Of a stretch of 10,308 bases of DNA, positions 1 to 6,458 are shown one piece after another. The stretch comes from an uncultured Gemmatimonadota bacterium. Its GTDB lineage: Bacteria; Gemmatimonadota; Gemmatimonadetes; Gemmatimonadales; GWC2-71-9. The stretch spans positions 1 to 10,308 of the forward strand of contig CAMLHU010000054.1 of NCBI GenBank assembly GCA_946479825.1, written 5' to 3'. Position numbers and translations under genes: made by a program. Below the pieces are notes generated by a model that was not told where the DNA came from, made no database searches, and was given only the letters and a program-made list of their open reading frames with translations. Within the stretch, counting starts at the first letter, position 1. Each line of letters begins with the position of its first letter.

Positions 1-1304
1 ACCGTGTCGGCCGGGAGCCCGAGGTCGGCCGCGATGCGGAGGCCGCGATCGAGCGCCACCCAGCTCATCACCTTGCTGAACACGTAGTGCCGCGGCTCGC
101 CGCGCACCTCCCAGATGCTCGAATCGGGGCGGTGCCAGTTGCCGCTCACCCAGTCCACCATCCCGCGCAGGATCCGCCACGCGCCGTCGGACATCGGGTG
201 GCGGCGCCGCCAGATGTCCGCCGTGGCGATCACCTCGCCGTACACGTCGAGCTGGAGCTGGCCGGCGGCGCCGTTCCCGACCCGCACCGGGCGGGCGCCG
301 CGGTAGCCGGCGAGGTGATCGAGCGGGCGTTCGACCAGGTCGCGGCGACCGTCGAGCCCGTACATGATCTGCAGGTGTCCCCCGCCCTCGTGGCGGCACA
401 CCCTCTTCAGGAACCGCATGAACTCGTCGGCCTCGGCGTGCTGGCCCACCGCGTCGAGGGCGGCGAGGGCGAACGCCGCGTCGCGGAGCCAGACGAAGCG
501 GTAGTCCCAGTTGCGTCCCCCGGGGATGACCTCGGGGAGCGACGTGGTGGGCGCCGCCACGATGCCGCCGGTCTCGGCGTGGGTGAGGAGCTTGAGGACC
601 AGGGCCGAGCGCTCGACGGCCTCACGCCACGGGCCGGCGTAGGTGATGGCGCCGGTCCAGCCGAGCCAGAACGCCTCGGTGGCCGCGAGCTTGGCCGCGC
701 TGTTGTAGCGGTCCACCGGATGGACGTCGTCGTCGTCGTAGCGGAGCACCAACCACCGGGCGTCACCGCTCTCGAGCACGAAGCGGGCGCGGGCGCCGGC
801 CGCGCCGACCGTCCAGTCGAAGGGGCGGGCGCTCGCGAGCGTGACCACCTGGTCGGTGCGGTCGGAGGCGAAGATCCCGGCGCCCAGCACCTCGAGCCGG
901 GTGCCGCGGGTGCCGTATTCGAAGCGCGGGTCGAAGACCAGTTCCATCTCGACCGCTCCCTGGACGCCGCGGAGCTGGCGGTGGATCTCGGGGTGGGGGC
1001 CGTCGGGGCGCCCGTCGGGCGTCACCGGCATGAAGTCGGTGAGCTCGACACGCCCGCCGTCCGGCGTCTCGAACACCGTCTCGAGGATGTTGGTGCCGGG
1101 GCGGTAGCGCTGCGCGGACGTATATGGACCCGCCGGGCGGATGGTCCAGGTGCCGCCGCGGTCGGGGTCGAGGATGGCGCCGAACACGCTTCCGCTGTCG
1201 AAGCGCGGGAGGCAGCACCAGTCCACGCCGCCGTCGCGGCTTACGAGGGCGGCGGTGCGGAGGTCGCCGATGAGGCCGTAGTCGGCAATGGCCGGGGCGG
1301 TCAT
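1..1304 (-). CDS. GH15 glucoamylase/trehalase-like glycoside hydrolase (3' end cut by window)
   Basis: Likely an inverting alpha-glucosidase of glycoside hydrolase family 15, releasing glucose from trehalose or alpha-glucan ends in the cytoplasm (no signal peptide seen). Reading from the ATG at 1304, 434 residues are visible; the frame is open to the window edge, and families of this type usually run to about 600, so the C-terminus with the second catalytic acid is missing. Residues 1-210 match the N-terminal beta-rich domain of bacterial GH15 proteins (start ADYGLIGDLRTAALVSRDG, then VDWCCLPRFDSGSVFG). The catalytic barrel starts near 225, with AAPTTSLPE (250-258), RNWDYRFVWLRDA (264-276), QLQLDVYGE (349-357) and SSIWEVRGEPRHYVFSKVM (395-413); E399 is the probable general acid. 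The ATG overlaps the otsB stop (ATGA), with GGAG eight bases upstream. Its place after otsA-otsB favours trehalase over glucoamylase, but substrate cannot be read from sequence. Family call is firm. Confidence 0.93.
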   Translation of the reverse strand, partial: MTAPAIADYGLIGDLRTAALVSRDGGVDWCCLPRFDSGSVFGAILDPDRGGTWTIRPAGPYTSAQRYRPGTNILETVFETPDGGRVELTDFMPVTPDGRPDGPHPEIHRQLRGVQGAVEMELVFDPRFEYGTRGTRLEVLGAGIFASDRTDQVVTLASARPFDWTVGAAGARARFVLESGDARWLVLRYDDDDVHPVDRYNSAAKLAATEAFWLGWTGAITYAGPWREAVERSALVLKLLTHAETGGIVAAPTTSLPEVIPGGRNWDYRFVWLRDAAFALAALDAVGQHAEADEFMRFLKRVCRHEGGGHLQIMYGLDGRRDLVERPLDHLAGYRGARPVRVGNGAAGQLQLDVYGEVIATADIWRRRHPMSDGAWRILRGMVDWVSGNWHRPDSSIWEVRGEPRHYVFSKVMSWVALDRGLRIAADLGLPADT

Positions 1305-2050
1305 GCGAGGCGCTCCGAGAGCCGGACCAGCCAGCGGGCGAACGCCGCCGGCCCCGCGGCGCGGTACCGCGCGCCGGTGACGTGGCGGCCGACCGCGATG
1401 GTCCATCCGAGCGGGGCGACGGCGCGGAACGCGTCGCGGTCGGTGGTATCGTCGCCGGCGCAGAGGACGCGACCGCGCGGGGGCCGGGGGCCGAGCCAGC
1501 GGCGCACCGCGCGGCCCTTGTCGATGCCGCGAGGGCGGACGTCCACCACCTGGCGTCCCGCCTTCACGACGAGGCGTGGGTCGGCGGCCGCGCGGCGGAC
1601 GCGGCGCGCGAGCTCGCGCACCCGGGCCGGGCCGGAGTGGAAGTGCACGGCCAGGCTCCAGGTCTTGTCCTCGAGGCGGACGCCGGGATGACCCGCCAGC
1701 GCCGAGCGGATCCGGGCGGCGGCGGCGGCCACGCGGCGGCGGTCGCCGACGCGGCCGAGCCAGGGGGTCACCCGTGCGCCGCGGAGGCACTCGGCGCCGT
1801 GGCTGCCGAGCACGCCGTCGGTGGCGACGCCGGCGACGCGGGCGGCGTCGCGGGCGCGGCGGCCGGAGACCAGCACCACCGTATGCCCCGCGCGCCGGAG
1901 CCGGGCGATGGCGCGCCAAGCCGGCGCCGGCACCCGCGCGTCGGCGGGGTCGGCGACGAATGGGGCAAGCGTGCCGTCGAGGTCGAGGAAGAGGATGAGC
2001 GGCCCCGCGCCGTCGAGGGCCGCGAGCGGGAACCGGCCGAGCGGGATCAG
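1301..2050 (-). CDS. otsB: Trehalose-6-phosphate phosphatase OtsB
   Basis: HAD-superfamily phosphatase that removes phosphate from trehalose-6-phosphate, the second step of the OtsA-OtsB pathway, in the cytoplasm. With a start at 2050 the product is 249 residues, normal for bacterial OtsB. Visible motifs are the nucleophile box DLDGT (D23, D25), motif II LVSGRR (S62), GSHGAE (82-87), the motif III lysine in GIDKGRAV (K178) and the Mg-binding GDDTTD (199-204). No ATG, GTG or TTG lies in frame upstream of the nucleophile box after the otsA stop. The best candidate start is CTG, which overlaps the otsA stop as CTGA and has GGAGG five bases before it, so translation is probably coupled to otsA. 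The frame stays open far upstream inside otsA, but that stretch is an Arg/Pro-rich shadow. The stop overlaps the next gene's ATG. Confidence 0.93.
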   Translation of the reverse strand: MIPLGRFPLAALDGAGPLILFLDLDGTLAPFVADPADARVPAPAWRAIARLRRAGHTVVLVSGRRARDAARVAGVATDGVLGSHGAECLRGARVTPWLGRVGDRRRVAAAAARIRSALAGHPGVRLEDKTWSLAVHFHSGPARVRELARRVRRAAADPRLVVKAGRQVVDVRPRGIDKGRAVRRWLGPRPPRGRVLCAGDDTTDRDAFRAVAPLGWTIAVGRHVTGARYRAAGPAAFARWLVRLSERLA

Positions 2051-3510
2051 CGGCGCCTCCGGAGCCGGTCCACCTCGCGGAGGATCGTCTCGGTCCAGTC
2101 GTGGATGGTGTGGCCGCGGAGCTGGCGGCGCATCGCGGCCAGGCGGACCGCCCGTTCGCGCGGGCTCATCTTGAGCGCCCGGGCCAGCGCCTCCGCCGTG
2201 CTCCCCACGTCGTACGGGTTGATGAGCACGGCGCCCGCCATGTCTTCCGCCGCGCCGGCGAACTCGCTCAGCACCAGCACCCCGTCGCCGCCGCGCTGGC
2301 AGGCGATGAACTCCTTGGCCACGAGGTTCATCCCGTCCTGTAGCGACGAGACGAAGCAGACGTCGGCGGCGCGGTAGCAGGCGGCGAGCGCCTCGGGCCC
2401 GAAGGCCTCGAGCCGGAGGTCCACCGGCTTCCACGACGGCGTGCCGAACCGGGCGTTGATCCGGTGCGCCACCGACTGGAGCTCGGCCTGGAGCGTGGCG
2501 TAGGCGGGGATCCCCGAGCGCGAGGGCGGGGCCACCTGCAGGAAGGTGACCCGGCCGCGGAGCTCGGGATGGATCTCGAGCAGCCGCGCGAAGGCGTCGA
2601 ACCGGCGGCGCATCCCCTTGGTGTAGTCCACCCGGTCCACGCCGAGGATGAGCTGGCCGCGGGGCGGCACGAGCCGGCGGCGGAGCCGGCGGGCCTCCGC
2701 CTGCACCTCGCGCCGGGCGGCGCGGCGCTCGAGCGCGGCGACGTCCACCGAGATCGGCACGGCGCGGACGGTGGTCCGGTGGCGGGCCCACTCCACCGTG
2801 CCGTGGTCCCAGTCCACCCGGGCCTTCGGCAGGAGGTCGGCCACGCTGGCCATGAAGTTGAGCTGGTGGCGCTGGGTCTGGAACACGAGGAGGTCGTTGC
2901 CGAGCAGGTCCTCCACCAGGCGGCGGGCGACCGGCAGGGCGCGGAGCACGTCGGGGCCGGGCCACGGGATGTGCCAGAACTGGTGGACGAAGAGCCGGCG
3001 CCCCGCCGCCTGCCGCAGGAAGCCGGGAACGCAGGCGAGGTGGTAGTCCTGGACCCAGATCACGCCTTCGCCCTTCCCCACCGCGGCGAGCGCGGCGCGG
3101 GCGAAGCGCTCGTTCACCTGGCGATAGACCCGCCACGCGGCGCGGTCGAACGCGAAGTGCTGGAACTGGTAGTGGCAGAGCGGCCAGAGGGCGCGGTTGG
3201 CGGTCTCGAGGTAGTAGCCGTCGAGCTCGTCGTCGGTGAGGCGGATCCGGCGGAGGTGGAACCGGGGCGCCTCGGGCGGGACGCCGACCACACCGTGCGC
3301 GTCGGCGACGGCGAAGTCGGCGGAGCCGCTCCCCCACGCCACCCAGGTGCCGCCTGCGCGCTCGACCACCGGCTGCAGCGCCGTGACCAGGCCGCCGGCG
3401 GGACGGGAGGCGGTGACCGATCCGTCCGGGGCGAACTGGTGCTCCACCGGCTCCCGGTTGCTCACGAGCACGAAGGCGGGGGCGGCGGTGCGGCGGCGGC
3501 GCGAAGGCAT
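2047..3510 (-). CDS. otsA: Trehalose-6-phosphate synthase OtsA (GT20)
   Basis: Retaining glycosyltransferase of family GT20 that transfers glucose from UDP- or ADP-glucose to glucose-6-phosphate. The 487-residue product starts at the ATG at 3510, where homology begins; the open frame continues upstream to 3936 but without family similarity. Motifs in order: LVSNREP (15-21), PAGGLVTAL (37-45), NRALWPLCHY (105-114), WVQDYHL (152-158), HQFWHIPWPGP (176-186), LGVDRVDYTKG (289-299, the R and K of the donor site), and LQDGMNLVAKE (390-400, D392 and E400). The residues corresponding to the E. coli OtsA substrate-binding set appear kept. The FWHIPWP form also occurs in glucosylglycerol-phosphate synthases, so that acceptor is the main alternative; the adjoining otsB argues for trehalose. 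It is the first gene of the operon, and a TATACT box six bases before the ATG suggests a leaderless or near-leaderless message. Confidence 0.93.
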   Translation of the reverse strand: MPSRRRRTAAPAFVLVSNREPVEHQFAPDGSVTASRPAGGLVTALQPVVERAGGTWVAWGSGSADFAVADAHGVVGVPPEAPRFHLRRIRLTDDELDGYYLETANRALWPLCHYQFQHFAFDRAAWRVYRQVNERFARAALAAVGKGEGVIWVQDYHLACVPGFLRQAAGRRLFVHQFWHIPWPGPDVLRALPVARRLVEDLLGNDLLVFQTQRHQLNFMASVADLLPKARVDWDHGTVEWARHRTTVRAVPISVDVAALERRAARREVQAEARRLRRRLVPPRGQLILGVDRVDYTKGMRRRFDAFARLLEIHPELRGRVTFLQVAPPSRSGIPAYATLQAELQSVAHRINARFGTPSWKPVDLRLEAFGPEALAACYRAADVCFVSSLQDGMNLVAKEFIACQRGGDGVLVLSEFAGAAEDMAGAVLINPYDVGSTAEALARALKMSPRERAVRLAAMRRQLRGHTIHDWTETILREVDRLRRRR

Positions 3511-3516
3511 CCGGCC

Positions 3517-3522
3517 AGTATA
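3517..3522 (-). promoter_or_regulatory. Candidate -10 box for otsA operon (leaderless start)
   Basis: Reading the minus strand, GGGTTATACT precedes the otsA ATG. TATACT matches five of six bases of the sigma-70 -10 consensus and ends only six bases from the ATG, so transcription would begin at or beside the start codon. No convincing -35 hexamer is seen at 16-18 bases, and no Shine-Dalgarno site could fit between. Leaderless mRNAs are common in several high-GC phyla; this assignment is inferred. Confidence 0.4.
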
Positions 3523-3555
3523 ACCCGGCGTCCCGCACGCGCGGCACCCCGCCAG

Positions 3556-3584
3556 TTGCGACAGGGGCCGCCGCCGTGTTATAA
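3556..3584 (+). promoter_or_regulatory. Candidate sigma-70 promoter for the lipoprotein operon
   Basis: TTGCGA (3556-3561) and TTATAA (3579-3584) are separated by 17 bases, a good housekeeping-sigma arrangement; TATAAC shifted by one base also serves. Transcription would start near 3591 and leave about 85 bases of leader before the ATG at 3677. TTATAA is its own reverse complement, and TATAACCC recurs at 3521-3528 minus the leading variation (as GTATAACCC), so the gap holds two copies of an AT-rich core about 61 bases apart. Strand assignment is therefore not certain. Confidence 0.5.
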
Positions 3585-3676
3585 CCCCTGATGCGAGCGG
3601 GGCCTCCGGCCGGGCCGGGGCCATGGTCCGCTCTCCCTCGTCACGGCCCGCCGGGAGGCGGGGTGGGATCCCCTGC

Positions 3677-5041
3677 ATGACGACTCGTCGGGCGGTCAGG
3701 CTCGCGCTGGCGTGCGCGGCGGCCTTCGCGGCCGCGTGCGCCAAGCCGGTCAAGGACCGGATCGCGCTGGTCGGGGTGACGGTCATCGACGGCACCGACG
3801 CCCCGCCCCTGCCGGACCAGGTGGTGGTGATCCGGGGGGCGCACATCGACACGATCGCGCCCGCGGCGACGTTCCCGATCCCCAAGACCGCGAAGGTCGT
3901 CGACCTCCACGGCAAGTTCGTGATCCCGGGGCTCATCGACGCCGACGCGCAGGTGGAGCGCTGGGCGGTGCGCCGCTACCTCGCCTTCGGGGTGACCGCC
4001 GTCCGCGACGTCGGGAACGACCAGGACTCGATCCTGGCGCTCGCCGAGGCGGCGTCGCTCCACAGCCTGGTGAGCCCGCGGCTCTACGTCGCGGGCGCGG
4101 CGATCGACGCGGGGACGCCGTTCGACTCGTTCTCGACGGTGGTGTCGGACGAGGCGTCAGCCCGGCGCGCGGTGGACGACCGCGCGCAGGCGGGGGCGGC
4201 GTTCGTGGCGGTCGGCCCCGGGCTCTCGCCGTCGCTGCTCCGGGGCGTGACCGACGAAGCGGCGAGCCTCAGCACGCCGCTGGTGGCCCGGCTCGGCCTC
4301 ACCGACGCCCGCACCGCCGCCAAGCTCGGCCTCAAGGAGCAGCTCGAGCTCTCGGGGGTGCCGCAGGCGGCGGTGGACCCCGCCCCGTTCGACGCGGCGT
4401 TCAAGCGGTCGCCGTGGGCGGGATGGACCGCGGTCGAGCGCGGGTGGGCCGGGCTCGATTCCGCGGCGCTCGCCCAGGTGGCGAGCGACCTGGCGGGCGC
4501 GGGGGTGACGCTGGTGCCGGCGCTGGTGCTGCACGACACCTGGAGCCGGCTCGACGACACCGCCGTGACCCAGGGACCGGAGCTCGCCGACGTGCCGCCG
4601 AGCGCCACCGCGGCGTGGGATCTGGCGGGGTTCGAGGCGCGGGCGGGGTGGAACGCGTCGGTGTACCCCGCGTTCCGCGCCGGCCGCGCCCGGCAGGACC
4701 TCTTCGTCCGGGAGTTCCGGCTGGCGGGGGGACGGGTGGTGGCGGGGACCGGCGCGAGCCGGCCGATGCTGGTGCCGGGGTCGAGCCTCCACCAGGAGCT
4801 CGAGCTGCTGGTGGCGGCGGGGCTGCCGCCGGCCGACGCGCTGCAGGCGGCGACCTCGGGGGCGGCGGCGCTGATCGGCGCCGACTCGATCGGCACCGTG
4901 GCGGCGGGCAAGGTGGCCGACCTCGTGGTGCTCGACGCCGACCCGCTGGCCGACATCCGGAACACCCGACGGATCAGCAAGGTGGTGGTGAACGGCGCGG
5001 TGCTGAGCGCCGACAGCCTGATGCAGCGCCTGCGGCAATGA
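3677..5041 (+). CDS. Amidohydrolase-fold lipoprotein, metal site lost (probable pseudoenzyme)
   Basis: A 454-residue protein of the metal-dependent amidohydrolase superfamily, closest in layout to imidazolonepropionase/Xaa-Pro-dipeptidase-like secreted members. Residues 1-21 are a lipoprotein signal (TTRR, hydrophobic stretch, lipobox AAAC with Cys21), so it is predicted to be membrane-anchored outside the cytoplasm. The N-terminal beta domain (VTVIDGT, GKFVIPGLID) and the C-terminal end (GTVAAGKVADLVVLDADPLADI, in two parts 406-413 and 414-427) are typical. The metal ligands are not: PGLIDxHxH reads PGLIDADAQ (D90, Q92), the carboxylated Lys is Ala178, the two later His positions align with R205 and L225, and the GTDA Asp is G359. 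Hydrolysis by the usual mechanism is therefore unlikely. The start at 3677 is chosen over an in-frame ATG at 3623 because it opens the signal peptide. It overlaps the next gene as ATGA. Confidence 0.85.
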   Translation: MTTRRAVRLALACAAAFAAACAKPVKDRIALVGVTVIDGTDAPPLPDQVVVIRGAHIDTIAPAATFPIPKTAKVVDLHGKFVIPGLIDADAQVERWAVRRYLAFGVTAVRDVGNDQDSILALAEAASLHSLVSPRLYVAGAAIDAGTPFDSFSTVVSDEASARRAVDDRAQAGAAFVAVGPGLSPSLLRGVTDEAASLSTPLVARLGLTDARTAAKLGLKEQLELSGVPQAAVDPAPFDAAFKRSPWAGWTAVERGWAGLDSAALAQVASDLAGAGVTLVPALVLHDTWSRLDDTAVTQGPELADVPPSATAAWDLAGFEARAGWNASVYPAFRAGRARQDLFVREFRLAGGRVVAGTGASRPMLVPGSSLHQELELLVAAGLPPADALQAATSGAAALIGADSIGTVAAGKVADLVVLDADPLADIRNTRRISKVVVNGAVLSADSLMQRLRQ

Positions 5042-5397
5042 CGCTCACGCGGCTGGCGCTCGCCTGGGCGGTGACGGCGGCGTGGTTCACGCTGACGTGG
5101 ACCGGGTCGGCCCGGCTGGCCGGCCGGCCGGCGCCCTGGACCCTCCGCGGCCCCTTCGGCGCGCTGCTGCTCGAGGCGGCGCTGCTCACGCTGGTCGCCG
5201 CGCTCTGGTTCGGCTCGCTCGGCCACGGCGGTTGGTGGTTGTTGTTCCTGGTGCTGGGCCTCCTGCAGGACGGCCCGGTGCGTACCCGGCATCGTGGCGA
5301 CGTTCCCGTCGAGGGGGCCCGCCGCTGGCTCATCCTCGCGGGCGACCTCGTCCGCTTTCTCGCAGCAGGAGGACTTCTGGCATGGAGACTCTCGTAA
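5038..5397 (+). CDS. Small integral membrane protein, unrecognised
   Basis: I do not recognise a family. The 119-residue product has hydrophobic segments near residues 4-20, 42-60, 64-77 and 97-117, so three or four membrane helices, with a short charged loop RTRHRGDVPVEGARR (82-96) between the last two. GlyTrp-rich GHGGWWLLF (62-70) sits at the edge of the third helix. The ATG overlaps the stop of the lipoprotein gene by four bases and the coding end overlaps the following gene by 16, so all three are probably made together. Its overlap and membrane nature suggest a partner or anchor for its neighbours, but no function can be assigned. The same nucleotides also lie at the tail of a long Arg/Gly-rich shadow frame; only this portion has realistic composition. 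Confidence 0.8.
   Translation: MTLTRLALAWAVTAAWFTLTWTGSARLAGRPAPWTLRGPFGALLLEAALLTLVAALWFGSLGHGGWWLLFLVLGLLQDGPVRTRHRGDVPVEGARRWLILAGDLVRFLAAGGLLAWRLS
5367..5373 (+). promoter_or_regulatory. Strong Shine-Dalgarno site inside the upstream gene
   Basis: AGGAGGA lies eight bases before the ATG at 5382 and within the last codons of the membrane-protein gene. It is the best ribosome binding site in the window and fixes the start of the toroid-like protein despite the 16-base overlap. Confidence 0.8.
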
Positions 5398-6278
5398 CGC
5401 GGCACGCCGCCGCCATCGAGCGGGCCCTCGACGGGCTCGCGCAGTGGTTCGAACCCCGCAGCACCCGTCCTGCGATCCTCGCCCGCGCGGCGCTCGGCCG
5501 GGCCCTCCCCGACGACGCGTCCTTCACCGAGCGCAACATTGCCCAGCTTCGCGCCGAGACCCGGATGGACGGGAGCGTGCGCGGCGACCTCGTGGCCACC
5601 GCGTGGCGCGCCGTCGAGCTGATCGACCTGGGGCACGGCCCCGACCAGGCCGGGACCGTGCGGGTGGTGGGCTACCTGCTGGCCCGACAGGACGAGCCGG
5701 GGGCGTACGGGAAGGGTGTCGCGCGACCGGAGCACGCCGACCGGGAGCTGTCAGGGTTCTTCTCCCCGGGGGCCACCGCCGAGCAGTTGGCGCCGATGAT
5801 CCTGCCGACCGGCGCGGTCTTCACGGAGGAGGCCGACGCCCGCTACGCCGCGAGCTGCTTGGCACTCCGGGCGGCGCTCAAGGCGCACCAGGAGAAGCGG
5901 CCGCAGGTCCAGGCGCACCTCGCGTCGCTCGCCGCGCTCGCGGCCGACTGGGGCAACGCCGCGATGCCGGTGTCGCTGGCCTGCTCGACGCTGCACGGGC
6001 TGGCGCTGAGCCTCCCGCCGGAGCGCGACGCGCTGCCGGGGCTGGTCGAGCGGATCGCCAAGGCCCAGAAGGACGGCGCCTGGCCCGACGTGGACCTGTT
6101 CCACGCGCTGCAGGCGCTGCTGGCCGTGCCGGACGCCGCGGCGACCGAAGTGCTCCGCCGCGCGGTGCCGGTGCTGCTCTCGCTGCAGGCGTCGGACGGC
6201 GGGTTCGGGGGCGTGGGGTCGGTGGCGGAGGAGCGGGGATGGATCGCGGTGCGGGCGCTGGTGAGGGCGAGGGGGTAG
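5382..6278 (+). CDS. Helical alpha/alpha-toroid-like protein (prenyltransferase/terpene-cyclase-type repeats)
   Basis: A 298-residue soluble protein, almost entirely helical by composition, with no signal peptide or membrane segment. Short glycine-aspartate turns recur between helix pairs: ETRMDGSVRGDLVATAWRA (59-77), RQDEPGAYGKG (102-112), AQKDGAWPDVDLFHALQALL (228-247) and LQASDGGFGG (268-277). These resemble the QxxDGxW/F turns of squalene-hopene cyclases, prenyltransferase beta subunits and related alpha/alpha barrels. There is no DxDD or clear Zn-ligand triad, and about 300 residues is short for a cyclase, so catalysis is not claimed; a binding or scaffold role is possible. Its start has a strong AGGAGGA site. 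It is third in a coupled set after the metal-less amidohydrolase lipoprotein and the membrane protein, and its stop leads directly into a G-rich repeat array. Fold resemblance is inferred from motif spacing only. Confidence 0.72.
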   Translation: METLVTRHAAAIERALDGLAQWFEPRSTRPAILARAALGRALPDDASFTERNIAQLRAETRMDGSVRGDLVATAWRAVELIDLGHGPDQAGTVRVVGYLLARQDEPGAYGKGVARPEHADRELSGFFSPGATAEQLAPMILPTGAVFTEEADARYAASCLALRAALKAHQEKRPQVQAHLASLAALAADWGNAAMPVSLACSTLHGLALSLPPERDALPGLVERIAKAQKDGAWPDVDLFHALQALLAVPDAAATEVLRRAVPVLLSLQASDGGFGGVGSVAEERGWIAVRALVRARG

Positions 6279-6280
6279 GC

Positions 6281-6364
6281 GTCAGGGGTCAGGGGGAAGG
6301 GCTTAGGGCGTAGGGCTTAGGGCGACGGGCGTAGGGCGAAGGGCTTGGGGCTTAGGGCTTAGGG
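6281..6364 (+). repeat. G-rich heptamer tandem array (12 units NNNRGGG, degenerate)
   Basis: Twelve consecutive 7-base units run without a break: GTCAGGG twice, GGAAGGG, CTTAGGG, CGTAGGG, CTTAGGG, CGACGGG, CGTAGGG, CGAAGGG, CTTGGGG, CTTAGGG, CTTAGGG. Every unit ends in GGG, giving a G-run every seven bases, which is the spacing of telomere-type G-quadruplex DNA. It begins two bases after the toroid-protein stop. No open frame or binding site is evident. Heptanucleotide repeats of this general kind (STRR) are known from cyanobacteria; relationship is not implied. Confidence 0.9.
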
Positions 6365-6401
6365 AAGGGAGCGCAGCGCCTAGGGAAGGGAGCGCAGCGC
6401 C
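6360..6401 (+). repeat. Perfect 21-base direct duplication
   Basis: Two adjacent identical copies, 6360-6380 and 6381-6401, each starting TAGGGAAGGG and ending GCGCAGCGCC. The unit length is three times seven, and its first bases overlap the end of the heptamer array, so it looks like an outgrowth of the same repeat in register. Confidence 0.9.
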
Positions 6402-6404
6402 GAC

Positions 6405-6433
6405 GGATCTCTCGGTGGACCACTGAGGGATCC
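6405..6433 (+). repeat. 29-base near-perfect palindrome (hairpin)
   Basis: Arms GGATCTCTCGGTGG (6405-6418) and CCACTGAGGGATCC (6420-6433) flank a single A at 6419. All 14 positions pair if two G-U wobbles are allowed, and both wobbles arise only in RNA from the plus strand; the minus-strand copy would carry A-C mismatches. It is not followed by a T-run, so it is not a classical terminator, although it sits after the operon ending at 6278 and before the convergent transporter gene and could shape transcript ends. Confidence 0.6.
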
Positions 6434-6450
6434 TTCGCGTCGCTCAGGAT
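6430..6450 (+). repeat. Dispersed-repeat-like hairpin ending CAGGATGACA
   Basis: ATCCT (6430-6434) pairs with AGGAT (6446-6450) around a GC-rich loop, and CAGGATGACA follows (6445-6454). From memory, TCCTTCGC...CTCAGGATGAC sequences are scattered in intergenic regions of several environmental phyla; I could not confirm this here. It overlaps the 3' end of the 29-base palindrome. Confidence 0.45.
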
Positions 6451-6458
6451 GACATCCC

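Noticed and set aside
87..1691. Long plus-strand open frame of 534 codons
   Set aside because: It lies antisense to the GH15 and otsB genes, is rich in Arg, Ala, Gly, Val and His in the manner of high-GC shadow frames, and has no recognisable motif.
2464..3591. Plus-strand open frame of 375 codons opposite otsA
   Set aside because: Antisense shadow; otsA has a full set of GT20 motifs on the other strand and this frame has none.
3623..3676. Earlier ATG for the amidohydrolase-like lipoprotein
   Set aside because: It adds 18 Arg/Pro/Gly-rich residues ahead of a standard lipoprotein signal; the ATG at 3677 places the signal correctly.
3511..3936. N-terminal extension of otsA to 3936 and of the otsB frame to 3547
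   Set aside because: Neither extension has family similarity; the first overlaps the divergent promoter and lipoprotein gene, the second overlaps otsA in a shadow phase.
3712..5037. Plus-strand open frame overlapping the lipoprotein gene in another phase
   Set aside because: The stretch is Arg/Gly/Pro-dominated and unlike a protein. Only its tail from 5038, in the same phase, is the real membrane protein.
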